Source: Prochlorococcus marinus
Lineage (GTDB): Bacteria; Cyanobacteriota; Cyanobacteriia; PCC-6307; Cyanobiaceae
Reading direction: 5' to 3'
Assembly (NCBI RefSeq): GCF_001180305.1
Contig: NZ_CVSX01000042.1
Span: 115,686 to 179,685, forward strand
DNA length: 64,000 bases
The notes below the pieces were generated by a model. That model was given only the letters and a program-made list of their open reading frames with translations. It ran no database searches and was not told the DNA's origin. A program made the translations under genes and the position numbers. Of this stretch, positions 1-10,567 are shown piece by piece. How positions within the stretch are numbered: position 1 is the stretch's first letter; every line of letters starts with the position of its first letter.

Positions 1-85
1 ATAGACATTAATCCAATGATTTAGAAAATTAAAACATAAAATTAAGAAAAATTTCCAGTAATTCCTAATATTAGCAGGTTTGATG
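1..85. other. Spacer downstream of tatD, no gene seen
   Basis: This stretch follows the tatD stop codon in the direction of transcription. It is AT-rich, with no convincing start codon or hairpin. In Prochlorococcus rpoB usually follows tatD, so this may be the tatD-rpoB gap; that is inference, because the next gene lies outside the window. Confidence 0.4.
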
Positions 86-880
86 TCAACTTAACAAGTC
101 AAATTTAAACAAATCTTCAGCATTCCTAAATGATTCTTTGGCAATTGTAAGTAAGTTTGTGGATCTTAAATCTGCTAAAAAATTGGCAACATTTTCAACA
201 AATGCAGGTTCATTTCTCTTACCCCTGTGAGGAACAGGCGCTAAAAAGGGTGAGTCAGTTTCAATTAAATATTTATCATTAGGAACTAATTTCGCACACT
301 CATGAATTTCATGTACTTTTGGAAAGGTCACTATTCCACTAAAACTGATATAAAAACCAAGATCTAAGAATTGCTTCATTTCATTTGGGTTTCCTGTCCA
401 ACAATGAAGTACCCCTTTTGGACATTTCCCTTTTCTAGAGAGATCCTTACATATCTCGATCATCTCAATAGCGGCATCTCTGCAATGGATAATTACAGGC
501 AATTCAAGTTCAAAAGCTAACTCCATTTGAGGAATAAGGGCATCAATTTGCTGAATTTTATTTTTATTTTTAAAAAAATCCAATCCTAATTCTCCAATAG
601 CTACGACTCTTCTATCTTCTTGAGCTGATCTTCTTAAAATAGATTTAGAACTGATTTCCCATTTTTTTGCTTCAAGCGGATGTAAACCAACTGAATAGTA
701 TATTTCATTAAATTCATGGGATATTTTTTTTAACTTTGGAATTTCTGTTAATTCACAACAAGCATGAACTAATTTTTTTACACCTCTTGAACGTAATCTT
801 TGAACAACATCTTGAAGATCTTTCTCAAAATTTTCAAATATTAAATGACAGTGGGAGTCTATGAGTTCAATATCGCTCAT
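86..880 (-). CDS. tatD: TatD family metal-dependent deoxyribonuclease
   Basis: A 264-residue TIM-barrel hydrolase of the TatD family, which includes 3'-5' exonucleases thought to act in DNA repair and nucleic-acid turnover in the cytoplasm. All family metal ligands can be seen: H10 and H12 in the N-terminal HxH, E97 in the GELGLDF block, H132 in IIHCRD, H159 in LHCWTG and D209 in ETDSPF. Length is normal for the family. It lies 17 bases downstream of rpsT on the same strand, so the two are probably co-transcribed. The precise substrate cannot be read from the sequence. Confidence 0.93.
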   Translation of the reverse strand: MSDIELIDSHCHLIFENFEKDLQDVVQRLRSRGVKKLVHACCELTEIPKLKKISHEFNEIYYSVGLHPLEAKKWEISSKSILRRSAQEDRRVVAIGELGLDFFKNKNKIQQIDALIPQMELAFELELPVIIHCRDAAIEMIEICKDLSRKGKCPKGVLHCWTGNPNEMKQFLDLGFYISFSGIVTFPKVHEIHECAKLVPNDKYLIETDSPFLAPVPHRGKRNEPAFVENVANFLADLRSTNLLTIAKESFRNAEDLFKFDLLS

Positions 881-897
881 AATTGATATCTGCCTTT

Positions 898-1191
898 TTA
901 CTTTGTAATAAGAATATTTTTTACAAAAGTATTAATTTTTGATTTTTTATTAGCTCCATTATTCTTGTGAAGAACATTTTTTTTAACGGCCTTATCAATT
1001 AAACTGAAAGCTTTATTAAGACTTGTTATTACCAAACTTTTAGTTTCCTCATTAGGGTTTTTTTTATATTTTTCGCAATTATCTATAGTTTTTTTAGTTA
1101 AAGTCCTAACAGTAGATTTGTATGACTTATTTATTAAACGATTTCTTTCGGCAATTTGTATTCTCTTTTTTGCTGATTTGTTATTGGCCAC
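898..1191 (-). CDS. rpsT: 30S ribosomal protein S20
   Basis: A small, very basic 97-residue protein starting MANNKSAKKRI, the S20 signature, with the lysine-rich helical body expected of this 16S rRNA-binding protein. The start codon is GTG, preceded by a purine-poor spacer, so the Shine-Dalgarno match is weak. GTG is still the only start that gives the conserved N-terminus. It is the first gene of the likely rpsT-tatD unit and diverges from hisD, with about 120 bases of shared promoter region between them. Confidence 0.96.
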   Translation of the reverse strand: MANNKSAKKRIQIAERNRLINKSYKSTVRTLTKKTIDNCEKYKKNPNEETKSLVITSLNKAFSLIDKAVKKNVLHKNNGANKKSKINTFVKNILITK

Positions 1192-1312
1192 AGAGGGTAC
1201 ATAAATAGAAGATCTTTATCATAACAAATAAATAGACTTCTAATCAATCATATATAATTTAAAAAGCTATTAAATTAGGTTTTGTGACTTTCATTTTTAA
1301 AAAATTAAGCAT

Positions 1313-2599
1313 ATGAAGATCATAAATAATAAAAAAGAAGCACTTGAAGCATTAAAAAGGATTTCTACTCGAACTAATTCAGAAAATAATAATAAGATAA
1401 ATACAATTGTTGAAGAAATTCTTCAAGAGGTAAAAAATTTTGGAGATATAGCAGTAGAGAAATATACAAAAAAATTCGATGGGTTTGACCCTGTCCCTAT
1501 GCAAGTGAGTTCGGCTCAAATAGAGAATGCATGGGATGAAATTGATAACAATTTGAAGTGCTCACTTGAGGTAGCTCACAAAAGAATTCAAAAATTCCAT
1601 GAAAAAGAAATTCCTCAATCTTTTACAATAAAAGGTGAATATGGTGATATAGTCCAAAGAATTTGGAGACCAGTTAAAACTGCTGGTATCTATATTCCTG
1701 GAGGAAGAGCTGCTTATCCAAGTACTGTATTAATGAATGCAATTCCTGCAAAAGTAGCAGGAGTAGAGGAAATTATAATGGTGTCTCCTGGTAATAAAGA
1801 AGGAGAAATAAATAAAACTGTTTTAGCTGCAGCTCACTTATCAGGGATCAATAAAGTATTTAGAATTGGAGGAGCTCAAGCAATTGGTGCGTTAGCATTT
1901 GGCACAAATCAAATCAATAAAGTTGATGTTATTTCAGGTCCAGGGAATATCTATGTGACAACTGCGAAAAAACTCATATATGGCTCTACAGGGATTGATT
2001 CTTTAGCTGGTCCAAGTGAAATATTAATCATTGCAGATGAAACAGCTCAAAGCACCCATATAGCATCTGATCTACTAGCGCAAGCAGAACATGATCCTTT
2101 AGCTTCATCAATACTTCTAACTACGTCAAAGAACCAGGCAAAAGAAGTTTTAGAAGAACTTTATAAAAAAATAGATGATCATCCAAGAAAAGAAATTTGC
2201 ATACAATCAATAAAAAATTGGGGGTTAATTGTGATTTGCGATAATTATGAATCATGTATTGAACTAAGTAATAACTTTGCCCCTGAACACCTAGAAATTC
2301 TTAGTAAAGATTCAAAGAAAATTCTTGCAGGTATAGAGAATGCAGGAGCGATATTTTTAGGAAAATGGACCCCAGAAGCTGTTGGAGATTATCTTGCTGG
2401 ACCAAATCATACTTTACCTACATCAGGAAATTCTAAATTTAGTGGTTCTTTGGGGGTTGAAACTTTTATGAAAAATACATCAATAATAGAATTCAATGAA
2501 GAAAGTTTAAAATTTAATAGCCTTGATATTATTAATCTTGCTGAAAGTGAGGGCTTACAAAGCCATGCTAACTCAGTAAGAATAAGATTTGAAGATTAA
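1313..2599 (+). CDS. hisD: Histidinol dehydrogenase
   Basis: Oxidises L-histidinol to L-histidine in two NAD-dependent, zinc-requiring steps, the last reactions of histidine synthesis. The 428-residue length is typical. Seen in order: the NAD-binding region with the [12 protein letters not shown] block, the [12 protein letters not shown] motif, the zinc-site segment LLAQAEHDP, and the NFAPEHLE segment that carries the catalytic Glu-His pair. No other his genes are nearby, which is usual in cyanobacteria. The stop codon overlaps the rpiA stop on the other strand, so the two genes converge with no spacer. Confidence 0.97.
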   Translation: MKIINNKKEALEALKRISTRTNSENNNKINTIVEEILQEVKNFGDIAVEKYTKKFDGFDPVPMQVSSAQIENAWDEIDNNLKCSLEVAHKRIQKFHEKEIPQSFTIKGEYGDIVQRIWRPVKTAGIYIPGGRAAYPSTVLMNAIPAKVAGVEEIIMVSPGNKEGEINKTVLAAAHLSGINKVFRIGGAQAIGALAFGTNQINKVDVISGPGNIYVTTAKKLIYGSTGIDSLAGPSEILIIADETAQSTHIASDLLAQAEHDPLASSILLTTSKNQAKEVLEELYKKIDDHPRKEICIQSIKNWGLIVICDNYESCIELSNNFAPEHLEILSKDSKKILAGIENAGAIFLGKWTPEAVGDYLAGPNHTLPTSGNSKFSGSLGVETFMKNTSIIEFNEESLKFNSLDIINLAESEGLQSHANSVRIRFED

Positions 2600-3309
2600 C
2601 TAATTCTTGATGGTGAATAAACAACTGGAGCGTTGTTTTCAATTTTACCCACTAATACTTTATCTGTAAGATTAACGAATAAACCATTTTCTAATACTCC
2701 TGGAATATTATTAATCGTCATTTCAATATCTTTTGGATTCTTAATACCATCATTAAATAATACATCTAGAATGAGGTTGCCTTGGTCAGTAACAACTGGG
2801 CCAGCTTTTTTAATCGCCATTCTTAAAGAAGAACTTCCATTCATTTCTGAAATAACTTCCTGAACTTGCTTCCATGCATTTGGAAGAACTTCTACAGGTA
2901 AAGGGAAAGATCTATTTAGATTTTGTACAAGTTTAGTTTCATCTACAACAATCAACAATTGATCAGCTTTAGATGCGACTAACTTTTCTCTAACGTGGCA
3001 TGCCCCCCCTCCTTTAATTAATTGAAATTTTGGATCAACTTCATCTGCTCCATCAATAGCTAAATCAATTTGAGATACAGAAGCTAAATCGATAAGCGGG
3101 ATATCCAGTTCAAGCGCTAAAACCTCCGATTGAAAAGAGGTTGCAACACCTCTTATATTTTCAAGTCTTCCAAGACGAATTTCATCTGCGAGGCTTTTTA
3201 TCATCAGCGCCGCTGTAGATCCAGATCCTAATCCCAGAGTCATGCCACTCTTTACTTCCTTTATTGCCGCATCAGCAACTACTTGTTTCATTTGAGTTTG
3301 TGAATCCAA
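2596..3309 (-). CDS. rpiA: Ribose-5-phosphate isomerase A
   Basis: Interconverts ribose 5-phosphate and ribulose 5-phosphate in the Calvin cycle and the pentose phosphate pathway. The 237-residue product shows the phosphate-binding GLGSGST at 26-32, the catalytic DGADEVD at 88-94 and [11 protein letters not shown] at 101-111, all diagnostic for RpiA rather than RpiB. The gene converges on hisD and shares its stop-codon bases. The downstream protease-type gene on the same strand lies 47 bases upstream of its start, so a deg-rpiA transcript is possible. Confidence 0.96.
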   Translation of the reverse strand: MDSQTQMKQVVADAAIKEVKSGMTLGLGSGSTAALMIKSLADEIRLGRLENIRGVATSFQSEVLALELDIPLIDLASVSQIDLAIDGADEVDPKFQLIKGGGACHVREKLVASKADQLLIVVDETKLVQNLNRSFPLPVEVLPNAWKQVQEVISEMNGSSSLRMAIKKAGPVVTDQGNLILDVLFNDGIKNPKDIEMTINNIPGVLENGLFVNLTDKVLVGKIENNAPVVYSPSRIS

Positions 3310-3356
3310 AATCTTTTTCTCTAATCGTTATAGATTATTAAATTTCAATGGGTGAT

Positions 3357-4487
<1,131 letters not shown>

Positions 4488-4612
4488 TTAATTAGTTGTT
4501 TTTTTAATTTATTTGATAAATCTAATTGAAGAAAAATATTATTGTTGTTTTTTTGTTTACATCCATAAAATAAAAATTTTAAAATTTTTCTATAGAAAAA
4601 ACTTTTTTATAT
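4488..4612. promoter_or_regulatory. Divergent promoter region deg / rimP operon
   Basis: This AT-rich spacer must carry promoters for the protease gene on the left and the rimP-nusA-infB operon on the right. It contains an 18-base perfect palindrome of A and T only at 4572-4589, about 24 bases before the rimP start. No confident -10/-35 pair could be chosen. Confidence 0.4.
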
Positions 4613-5113
4613 GTGAAAATAACTCTAAATCAATGCAAAATAAATTTGAACACAGAAAACAAAAATAAATTAGAAACTCTATTAAAAAAAGTTGCCAATT
4701 CATGGGATTTCAAAATCTGCAGTTTAAATATTCAAACTAATCAAAAACCAATTGTTATAGAAATCAAAATAAAAAAAACTAATGGCAAGCCCATTTCACT
4801 TGATGATTGTGCGCTATTTAATACTCCAGCATCTGAAGAAATAGAAAATTCAAATCTTTTAAATTGTTCATATGTGTTAGAAATAAGTAGTCAAGGGGTC
4901 AGTGATGAATTAACCTCAGAAAGAGACTTCAAAACTTTTAAAGGTTTCCCAGTTAATGTTGAGTTAAACCAAAAGAATTCCAAAATAAAATTTCTAAATG
5001 GTTTACTATATGAAAAGTCTAAAGATTATTTAGCCATTAACATAAAAGGGAAGATAAAAAAGATTCCTTTTGACGAAGTACTAAAGATTAGTCTTTGTAA
5101 TTTAAAAGATTAA
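4613..5113 (+). CDS. rimP: Ribosome maturation factor RimP
   Basis: A 166-residue protein immediately upstream of nusA, the near-universal position of rimP. RimP helps late assembly of the 30S subunit. The sequence is divergent but has the family pattern: an alpha/beta N-terminal domain with the [16 protein letters not shown] segment (family consensus: DDC...SR.ls..LD), a [20 protein letters not shown] segment matching the YxLEVSSPGlxRPL block, and a C-terminal Sm-like domain. Start is GTG. First gene of rimP-nusA-ylxR-infB. The family's SPG is SQG here, an unremarkable variation. Confidence 0.85.
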   Translation: MKITLNQCKINLNTENKNKLETLLKKVANSWDFKICSLNIQTNQKPIVIEIKIKKTNGKPISLDDCALFNTPASEEIENSNLLNCSYVLEISSQGVSDELTSERDFKTFKGFPVNVELNQKNSKIKFLNGLLYEKSKDYLAINIKGKIKKIPFDEVLKISLCNLKD

Positions 5114-5148
5114 TTATTTTCAACCATTATTCAATTTTCCCATCATAG

Positions 5149-6552
5149 ATGGCATTAGTTATTCTCCCAGGTTTAAACAATCTCATTGAAGACATTAGTG
5201 AGGAAAAAAAGTTACCTCCTAATATCGTTGAACTAGCCTTGCGCGAAGCTTTATTAAAAGGATACGAAAAATATAGAAAAACTTTTTACATTGGTGTTAA
5301 CGAAGATCCCTTTGATGAGGAATACTTTAGTAATTTTGATGTTGGATTAGATTTAGATGAAGAAGGTTACAGGATATTATCAAGTAAAATAATTGTAGAA
5401 GAAGTTGAGAGCGAAGATCATCAAATATCTCTTGTAGAAGTCAAACAAGTTGCAGATGATGCTCAAATAGGTGACACAGTTGTTTTAGACGTTACTCCAG
5501 AAAAAGAAGATTTTGGACGAATGGCTGCTTCAACAACAAAGCAAGTTCTAGCTCAGAAATTAAGAGATCAGCAAAGAAAAATGATCCAAGAAGAATTTGC
5601 AGATTTGGAAGATCCTGTTTTAACTGCAAGAGTTATAAGGTTTGAAAGACAATCAGTCATTATGGGAGTTAGTTCGGGTATTGGTAGACCTGAAGTAGAG
5701 GCCGAACTTCCCAAGAGAGATCAATTACCCAATGATAATTACAGGGCGAATGCAACTTTTAAAGTATTTTTGAAAGAAGTTAGCGAAATAGCTAGAAAAG
5801 GACCACAACTTTTTGTAAGTAGAGCAAATGCAGGTTTAGTAGTGTATTTATTTGAAAATGAAGTACCAGAAATTCAAGAAGGTACAGTAAAAATTGTTGC
5901 TGTTTCAAGAGAGGCAAACCCTCCTTCAAGAGCGGTTGGGCCTAGAACAAAAGTAGCTGTAGATAGTGTCGAACAAGAAGTTGATCCTGTAGGTGCATGT
6001 ATTGGAGCTAGAGGAGCAAGAATTCAGCAAGTAGTTAATGAACTAAGAGGAGAAAAAATTGATGTTATTAAATGGTCATCTAATCCAATACAATATATTT
6101 TAAACTCTTTAAGTCCTGCTAAAGTCGATCAAGTCAGATTGGTTGACCCTGAAGGGCAACATGCGCATGTATTAGTTCCTCCTGATCAATTAAGTCTGGC
6201 AATTGGTAGAGAGGGTCAAAATGTAAGACTTGCCGCAAGATTAACTGGTTGGAAAATTGATGTTAAAAACTCACATGAATACGATCAAGAAGCAGAAGAT
6301 GCCGCAGTCGCTGAATTAATTATTCAAAGAGAAGATGAAGAAAATCTCCAGCGAGAAGCTGAACTAAGATTAGAAGCAGAACAAGCTGAGCGCGCTGCAG
6401 AAGATGCAAGATTAAGAGAGCTTTATCCCCTTCCTGAAGATGATCAAGAATATGAAGAAGGATCATACGAAGGAGAAGAGCTCTCAGATAATAATCAATT
6501 AGAGACTACTCAAGATAGTGAATTATCAGAAATAGAGGAGAAAAAACGGTGA
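5149..6552 (+). CDS. nusA: Transcription termination/antitermination factor NusA
   Basis: A 467-residue RNA polymerase-binding factor controlling pausing, termination and antitermination. The N-terminal polymerase-binding domain occupies about 1-125. An S1 domain follows ([11 protein letters not shown] onward), then two KH domains: [15 protein letters not shown] near 283 and [14 protein letters not shown] near 350. The C-terminal 90 residues are highly acidic and rich in Glu, without the E. coli-type acidic repeat domains. It sits between rimP and ylxR, and its stop codon overlaps the ylxR GTG start (GTGA), indicating translational coupling. Confidence 0.97.
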   Translation: MALVILPGLNNLIEDISEEKKLPPNIVELALREALLKGYEKYRKTFYIGVNEDPFDEEYFSNFDVGLDLDEEGYRILSSKIIVEEVESEDHQISLVEVKQVADDAQIGDTVVLDVTPEKEDFGRMAASTTKQVLAQKLRDQQRKMIQEEFADLEDPVLTARVIRFERQSVIMGVSSGIGRPEVEAELPKRDQLPNDNYRANATFKVFLKEVSEIARKGPQLFVSRANAGLVVYLFENEVPEIQEGTVKIVAVSREANPPSRAVGPRTKVAVDSVEQEVDPVGACIGARGARIQQVVNELRGEKIDVIKWSSNPIQYILNSLSPAKVDQVRLVDPEGQHAHVLVPPDQLSLAIGREGQNVRLAARLTGWKIDVKNSHEYDQEAEDAAVAELIIQREDEENLQREAELRLEAEQAERAAEDARLRELYPLPEDDQEYEEGSYEGEELSDNNQLETTQDSELSEIEEKKR

Positions 6553-6824
6553 TACAACAAACTCCTGTTATGCGTATATGCATTTCATGTAGAAAAACCT
6601 ATGACAGGAAAAATCTTTTAAAGATTACCAAAGACTATAAAAAAGGAATCATGTTTCATGAGGGCATAGGGCGATCAGCTTACATCTGCAAGTCAAAACA
6701 ATGTTTTTCTGATTCCAAAATCAAAAAAAAGCTTCAAAAAGCTTTAAAAACAATTTTAGAACCAGAATTTATTGAAAATTTTGAAAAAGAAATTACAAGC
6801 TGCAATTACCATCCCAATAAATGA
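6549..6824 (+). CDS. ylxR: YlxR family RNA-binding protein
   Basis: A 91-residue basic protein of the YlxR/DUF448 family between nusA and infB. The family signature is visible: MRICISCRKTYDR (consensus RxCxxCR) and GRSAYICKSKQC. YlxR proteins bind RNA; in Bacillus the protein has been linked to control of RNase P, which I cannot confirm here. The GTG start overlaps the nusA stop by four bases. An internal ATG at 6570 (MRICIS) would also give a normal family N-terminus. The L7Ae-like ylxQ gene often found next in Firmicutes is absent. Confidence 0.88.
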   Translation: MIQQTPVMRICISCRKTYDRKNLLKITKDYKKGIMFHEGIGRSAYICKSKQCFSDSKIKKKLQKALKTILEPEFIENFEKEITSCNYHPNK

Positions 6825-6878
6825 ATATAATTAAATTGAATCCTCTTTAAATTTTAAAAAGAGTACAAATCAGATTAA

Positions 6879-9800
6879 ATGACTATTAGCGATAAAATCA
6901 GAATTTACGAACTTTCTAGAGACTTAAATCTGGAAAACAAAGATATATTGGATGCCGCTCAAAAACTTTCAATTTCAGTAAAAAGCCATAGCAGTTCTAT
7001 CAGTGCAGAAGATGCAAAAAAAATAAAGAGTCTTATTAATAAAAAGAATTCAGATAAAGAAATACTGTCAATTAATAAACCTTCAAATAAAAAAGATAAT
7101 CACAAACAAAATAAAGAAACTAAATCTCCTATAAGTCCTACTGAAAAGGAGAAACTTCTCAAAGATAATTTAAACAAAAAACCTCAATTAATAAAACCTT
7201 TTAATAAGCCCGAGAGTCTAAAAATTATTTCAAATCAACCTAAAAATCCCAATAAACCCAATCCAGTTAACTATGACAAATCTCAAGGAAATCTTATAAA
7301 TCAAAATTTAAAAAGTAAACCTACACAAAATTTCAAGCATGATAAAAATACTTTTCGTAATAACACAAACACACCAATAAAAAGTCCAGCAAAACCTCCT
7401 GTTCAATTAATTGCAAAGCCTAAAAATATAAATAATAATGTCAAATCTAATGAATCTTCCAAAAACATTTTTAATTCAGGGGACAAAAGGCAACTATCTA
7501 ACAAACCTTTTCAAAATAATAACAATCCTAAAACAAATAGTTTTAAAAATAGAAAAAATACCCCTGAGCTCGTAGGAGCACCAATTAGAAGAGATAATCC
7601 TAATAAGCAAAACATTTCTTTCACACAAACTGACTCGAGAAGACCTAATTCTCCTAATAGACCTAACATTCCAAATAGATCTGGAGTGAGAACCAAACCA
7701 TCAGATCAAGGTAGACCTGGATCATTTAATAGACAAACCAACCCCAACAAACCTGGCATGCCTAATAGGCCTGGTATGAGAAACAAATCATCAGATCAAG
7801 GTCGATCTGGAATGCCTAATAGGCCTAGTGGTAAATTTAATGGCCAAAAGTCTTCTTTAATTAGGAAACCAGTATCCCCTAATGAACTTTTACAACTACA
7901 AAAAACTAATAAATCTGAGAAAGATAAATTAGTTATAAAAAATAACGAAACAAAAAATATTGAGTCGCCTAAACAGAAGGTGAAAGCTCCAAATAGTCGT
8001 CCGAATACTGCCCCAAGTTCCAAAAAGCCACCTCATAGAACATTTTCAAATAGTTCTAAAAAACCAGGAAGGACAGATTGGGATGATAGTGCAAAACTAG
8101 AGGCATTAAGAAATAAAAATCCACAGAAACAAAGGCAGAAAGTTCATATTATCGGAGAGAATGATGACTCACTAACATCTGAAACTAGTGGATACTCAGG
8201 TGAGAAAATTTCAATATTATCAGCCAGTTTGGCACGTCCAAAGAAAGAAAAGTCTGATGAGACCAAATCTCAAAAATCTATAAAACAATTTAAGAAGAAG
8301 AAAAAAGAAACCACAAGACAAAGGCAGAAACGAAGAGCTATGGAATTAAAAGCTGCTAAAGAAGCCAAACAAGTAAGACCTGAAATGATAATAGTTCCAG
8401 AAGATAATTTAACAGTTCAAGAATTAGCTGATAAATTAAGTCTCGAAAGTTCTGAAATAATCAAGTCTCTTTTCTTTAAAGGAATAACAGCCACTGTAAC
8501 TCAATCACTAGACTTGGCGACTATCGAAACTGTAGCAGAAGAATTTGGAGTGCCTGTTTTGCAGGATGACGTTCAAGAAGCTGCTGAAAAAACAGTAGAC
8601 ATGATTGAATCTGATGATATTGATAATCTAATAAAAAGACCACCTGTAATTACAGTGATGGGTCATGTTGACCATGGTAAAACAAGTCTTTTAGATTCCA
8701 TCAGAGAATCAAGAGTTGCTTCGGGTGAAGCAGGTGGGATAACTCAACATATAGGGGCTTATCAAGTTGAATTTGAGCATGAATCTAAAAAGAAAAAATT
8801 AACTTTTCTTGATACTCCAGGTCATGAAGCCTTTACGGCAATGAGAGCAAGGGGTACAAAAGTTACCGATGTAGCTGTTTTAGTAGTGGCGGCAGATGAT
8901 GGGTGCCGACCTCAAACACTTGAAGCAATTAGTCATGCAAGAGCCGCAAAAGTACCAATTATTGTTGCAATAAATAAAATTGATAAAGAAGGGGCATCTC
9001 CAGAGAGAGTAAAGCAAGAATTATCAGAAAAAGATTTAATTGCTGAAGATTGGGGGGGAGATATCGTGATGGTCCCAGTTAGTGCAATAAAAAAACAAAA
9101 TATTGATAAATTACTCGAAATGATTATTTTAGTTTCGGAAGTTGAAGATCTACAAGCGAATCCTGATAGATCGGCAAAAGGTACTGTTATTGAAGCACAC
9201 CTGGATAAAGCCAAAGGTCCCGTAGCTACTTTGTTAGTACAAAATGGTACCTTAAAATCTGGGGATGTTTTAGCTGCGGGTTCAGTCCTCGGGAAAATTA
9301 GAGCGATGGTTGATGAACATGGTAATAGAGTTAAAGAAGCTGGACCATCATTCCCAGTTGAAGCATTAGGATTTAGCGAAGTTCCAACAGCAGGAGATGA
9401 ATTTGAAGTCTATCCTGATGAAAAAACTGCTCGAGCTATTGTTGGAGATAGAGCCACAGATGCTAGAGCCACAAAATTAGCTCAGCAAATGGCATCAAGA
9501 AGGGTAAGCTTATCATCCCTATCAACGCAAGCAAATGATGGAGAACTAAAAGAGCTAAACTTAATTCTTAAAGCTGATGTTCAAGGTAGTGTCGAAGCTA
9601 TATTAGGTTCACTTGAACAATTACCAAAAAATGAAGTACAAGTCAGAGTTCTACTCTCTGCTCCTGGAGAAATAACTGAAACCGATATAGATCTCGCAGC
9701 TGCATCAGGTTCAGTAATTATTGGATTTAACACCTCATTGGCATCTGGAGCAAAAAGAGCAGCTGACGCTAATGATGTTGACATTAGAGAATATGAAGTA

Positions 9801-10163
9801 ATCTACAAACTCTTAGAAGATATTCAGTTGGCTATGGAAGGTCTACTGGAACCAGATCTTGTGGAAGAATCATTAGGTCAAGCAGAGGTCCGAGCAACTT
9901 TCGCAGTTGGCAAAGGTGCTATCGCAGGTTGTTATATCCAAACAGGTAAATTGCAACGTAATTGTTCTCTTAGAGTTCTTAGATCAGAAAAAGTAATTTT
10001 TGAGGGTAATCTAGATTCCTTAAAAAGGTCCAAAGATGATGTCAAAGAGGTAAATACAGGATTTGAATGCGGAGTTGGCTGCGATAAATTTTCTTCATGG
10101 ATTGAGGGAGACATAATCGAAGCATTCAAATTCGTTACAAAGAAGAGGACTTTAACTCAATAA
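6879..10163 (+). CDS. infB: Translation initiation factor IF-2
   Basis: A 1094-residue GTPase that places initiator tRNA on the 30S subunit and promotes subunit joining. An IF2_N motif at the start ([19 protein letters not shown]) is followed by a roughly 400-residue low-complexity linker rich in Asn, Pro, Lys and Ser with imperfect PNRP-type repeats. A second IF2_N domain then precedes the GTPase domain near 590-760 (G1 GHVDHGKT, G3 DTPGHE, G4 NKID) and domains II-IV. Last gene of the rimP operon. The long linker is common in cyanobacterial IF-2, but its exact sequence is poorly conserved. Confidence 0.98.
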   Translation: MTISDKIRIYELSRDLNLENKDILDAAQKLSISVKSHSSSISAEDAKKIKSLINKKNSDKEILSINKPSNKKDNHKQNKETKSPISPTEKEKLLKDNLNKKPQLIKPFNKPESLKIISNQPKNPNKPNPVNYDKSQGNLINQNLKSKPTQNFKHDKNTFRNNTNTPIKSPAKPPVQLIAKPKNINNNVKSNESSKNIFNSGDKRQLSNKPFQNNNNPKTNSFKNRKNTPELVGAPIRRDNPNKQNISFTQTDSRRPNSPNRPNIPNRSGVRTKPSDQGRPGSFNRQTNPNKPGMPNRPGMRNKSSDQGRSGMPNRPSGKFNGQKSSLIRKPVSPNELLQLQKTNKSEKDKLVIKNNETKNIESPKQKVKAPNSRPNTAPSSKKPPHRTFSNSSKKPGRTDWDDSAKLEALRNKNPQKQRQKVHIIGENDDSLTSETSGYSGEKISILSASLARPKKEKSDETKSQKSIKQFKKKKKETTRQRQKRRAMELKAAKEAKQVRPEMIIVPEDNLTVQELADKLSLESSEIIKSLFFKGITATVTQSLDLATIETVAEEFGVPVLQDDVQEAAEKTVDMIESDDIDNLIKRPPVITVMGHVDHGKTSLLDSIRESRVASGEAGGITQHIGAYQVEFEHESKKKKLTFLDTPGHEAFTAMRARGTKVTDVAVLVVAADDGCRPQTLEAISHARAAKVPIIVAINKIDKEGASPERVKQELSEKDLIAEDWGGDIVMVPVSAIKKQNIDKLLEMIILVSEVEDLQANPDRSAKGTVIEAHLDKAKGPVATLLVQNGTLKSGDVLAAGSVLGKIRAMVDEHGNRVKEAGPSFPVEALGFSEVPTAGDEFEVYPDEKTARAIVGDRATDARATKLAQQMASRRVSLSSLSTQANDGELKELNLILKADVQGSVEAILGSLEQLPKNEVQVRVLLSAPGEITETDIDLAAASGSVIIGFNTSLASGAKRAADANDVDIREYEVIYKLLEDIQLAMEGLLEPDLVEESLGQAEVRATFAVGKGAIAGCYIQTGKLQRNCSLRVLRSEKVIFEGNLDSLKRSKDDVKEVNTGFECGVGCDKFSSWIEGDIIEAFKFVTKKRTLTQ
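7640..7845 (+). repeat. Imperfect intragenic repeats in the infB linker
   Basis: Within the IF-2 linker the peptide motif PNRP/PNKP recurs, and the block SDQGR appears twice, near 7702 and 7794. Both copies are followed by a short Gly/Pro/Met-rich stretch. At DNA level the two copies share CATCAGATCAAGGT. This looks like tandem expansion by slippage within a disordered, frame-preserving region. Confidence 0.7.
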
Positions 10164-10179
10164 TTAAATACTGATCTAG

Positions 10180-10416
10180 TTAATCTTTATTTCTATCAAA
10201 AAATAATAAAGTAGGAAATAATATACAAGCGCCCACTTGTATGAGAATATTTTCCTGCTTCAGTTCACCTCCGCTTGCAAGTTTGGAGAGCATTATTACA
10301 AGCCCCAAAAACGCAGAACCACTAAAAGCTATCCACAATATTCTCCTTAATCCCTTGAAAGGAGCTTGTGATTCTTTTAATAATTTCTTTTTTAAATCAG
10401 GATCTATTTTTGACAT
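10180..10416 (-). CDS. Small membrane protein, DUF3493-like
   Basis: A 78-residue protein with a short basic/amphipathic start (MSKIDPDLKKKLLKE), the segment SQAPFKGLRRILW, and two hydrophobic stretches at about 29-45 and 56-72 ending in FDRNKD. This pattern matches the cyanobacterial and plastid DUF3493 family, in which plant members (LPA3-type) assist photosystem II assembly. That role is only a family-level suggestion here. It converges on infB across a 16-base gap and has its promoter towards tRNA-Thr. Confidence 0.75.
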   Translation of the reverse strand: MSKIDPDLKKKLLKESQAPFKGLRRILWIAFSGSAFLGLVIMLSKLASGGELKQENILIQVGACILFPTLLFFDRNKD

Positions 10417-10443
10417 TGAATTTATTAATTATAAAATTAATTA

Positions 10444-10449
10444 TATAAA
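10444..10449 (+). promoter_or_regulatory. Candidate -10 box for tRNA-Thr
   Basis: TATAAA lies about 21 bases before the mature 5' end of tRNA-Thr in an otherwise A/T-only stretch. The position is reasonable for a short-leader tRNA promoter. No -35 element is obvious and the base composition makes chance matches likely. Confidence 0.3.
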
Positions 10450-10469
10450 AAAATCAATATTTTAATATT

Positions 10470-10541
10470 GCCGATGTAGCTCAGGGGTAGAGCAACTGTC
10501 TCGTAAACAGTAGGTCGTTGGTTCAATTCCAATTATCGGCA
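10470..10541 (+). tRNA. tRNA-Thr (CGT anticodon)
   Basis: A 72-base cloverleaf. The acceptor stem pairs GCCGATG with TATCGGC (one G-T pair) and is followed by discriminator A. The D arm is GCTC-AGGGGTA-GAGC, the anticodon arm is ACTGT-CTCGTAA-ACAGT giving anticodon CGT (reads ACG, threonine), and the T arm is GTTGG-TTCAATT-CCAAT. No CCA is encoded at the 3' end. Glycosyltransferase genes follow directly on the same strand. Confidence 0.96.
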
Positions 10542-10567
10542 TTTTAAAAGCATCTTTAAAAAATACA

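Noticed and set aside
7511..8023. Two open frames of 61 and 75 codons on the minus strand inside infB
   Set aside because: They are antisense to the Asn/Pro/Lys repeat linker; their Leu/Phe-rich, low-complexity translations are the reverse of Lys/Asn codons, with no start context or family match.
10241..10465. Plus-strand open frame of 74 codons opposite the DUF3493 gene
   Set aside because: It runs into the tRNA promoter region, and its translation is the antisense of a recognised small membrane protein.
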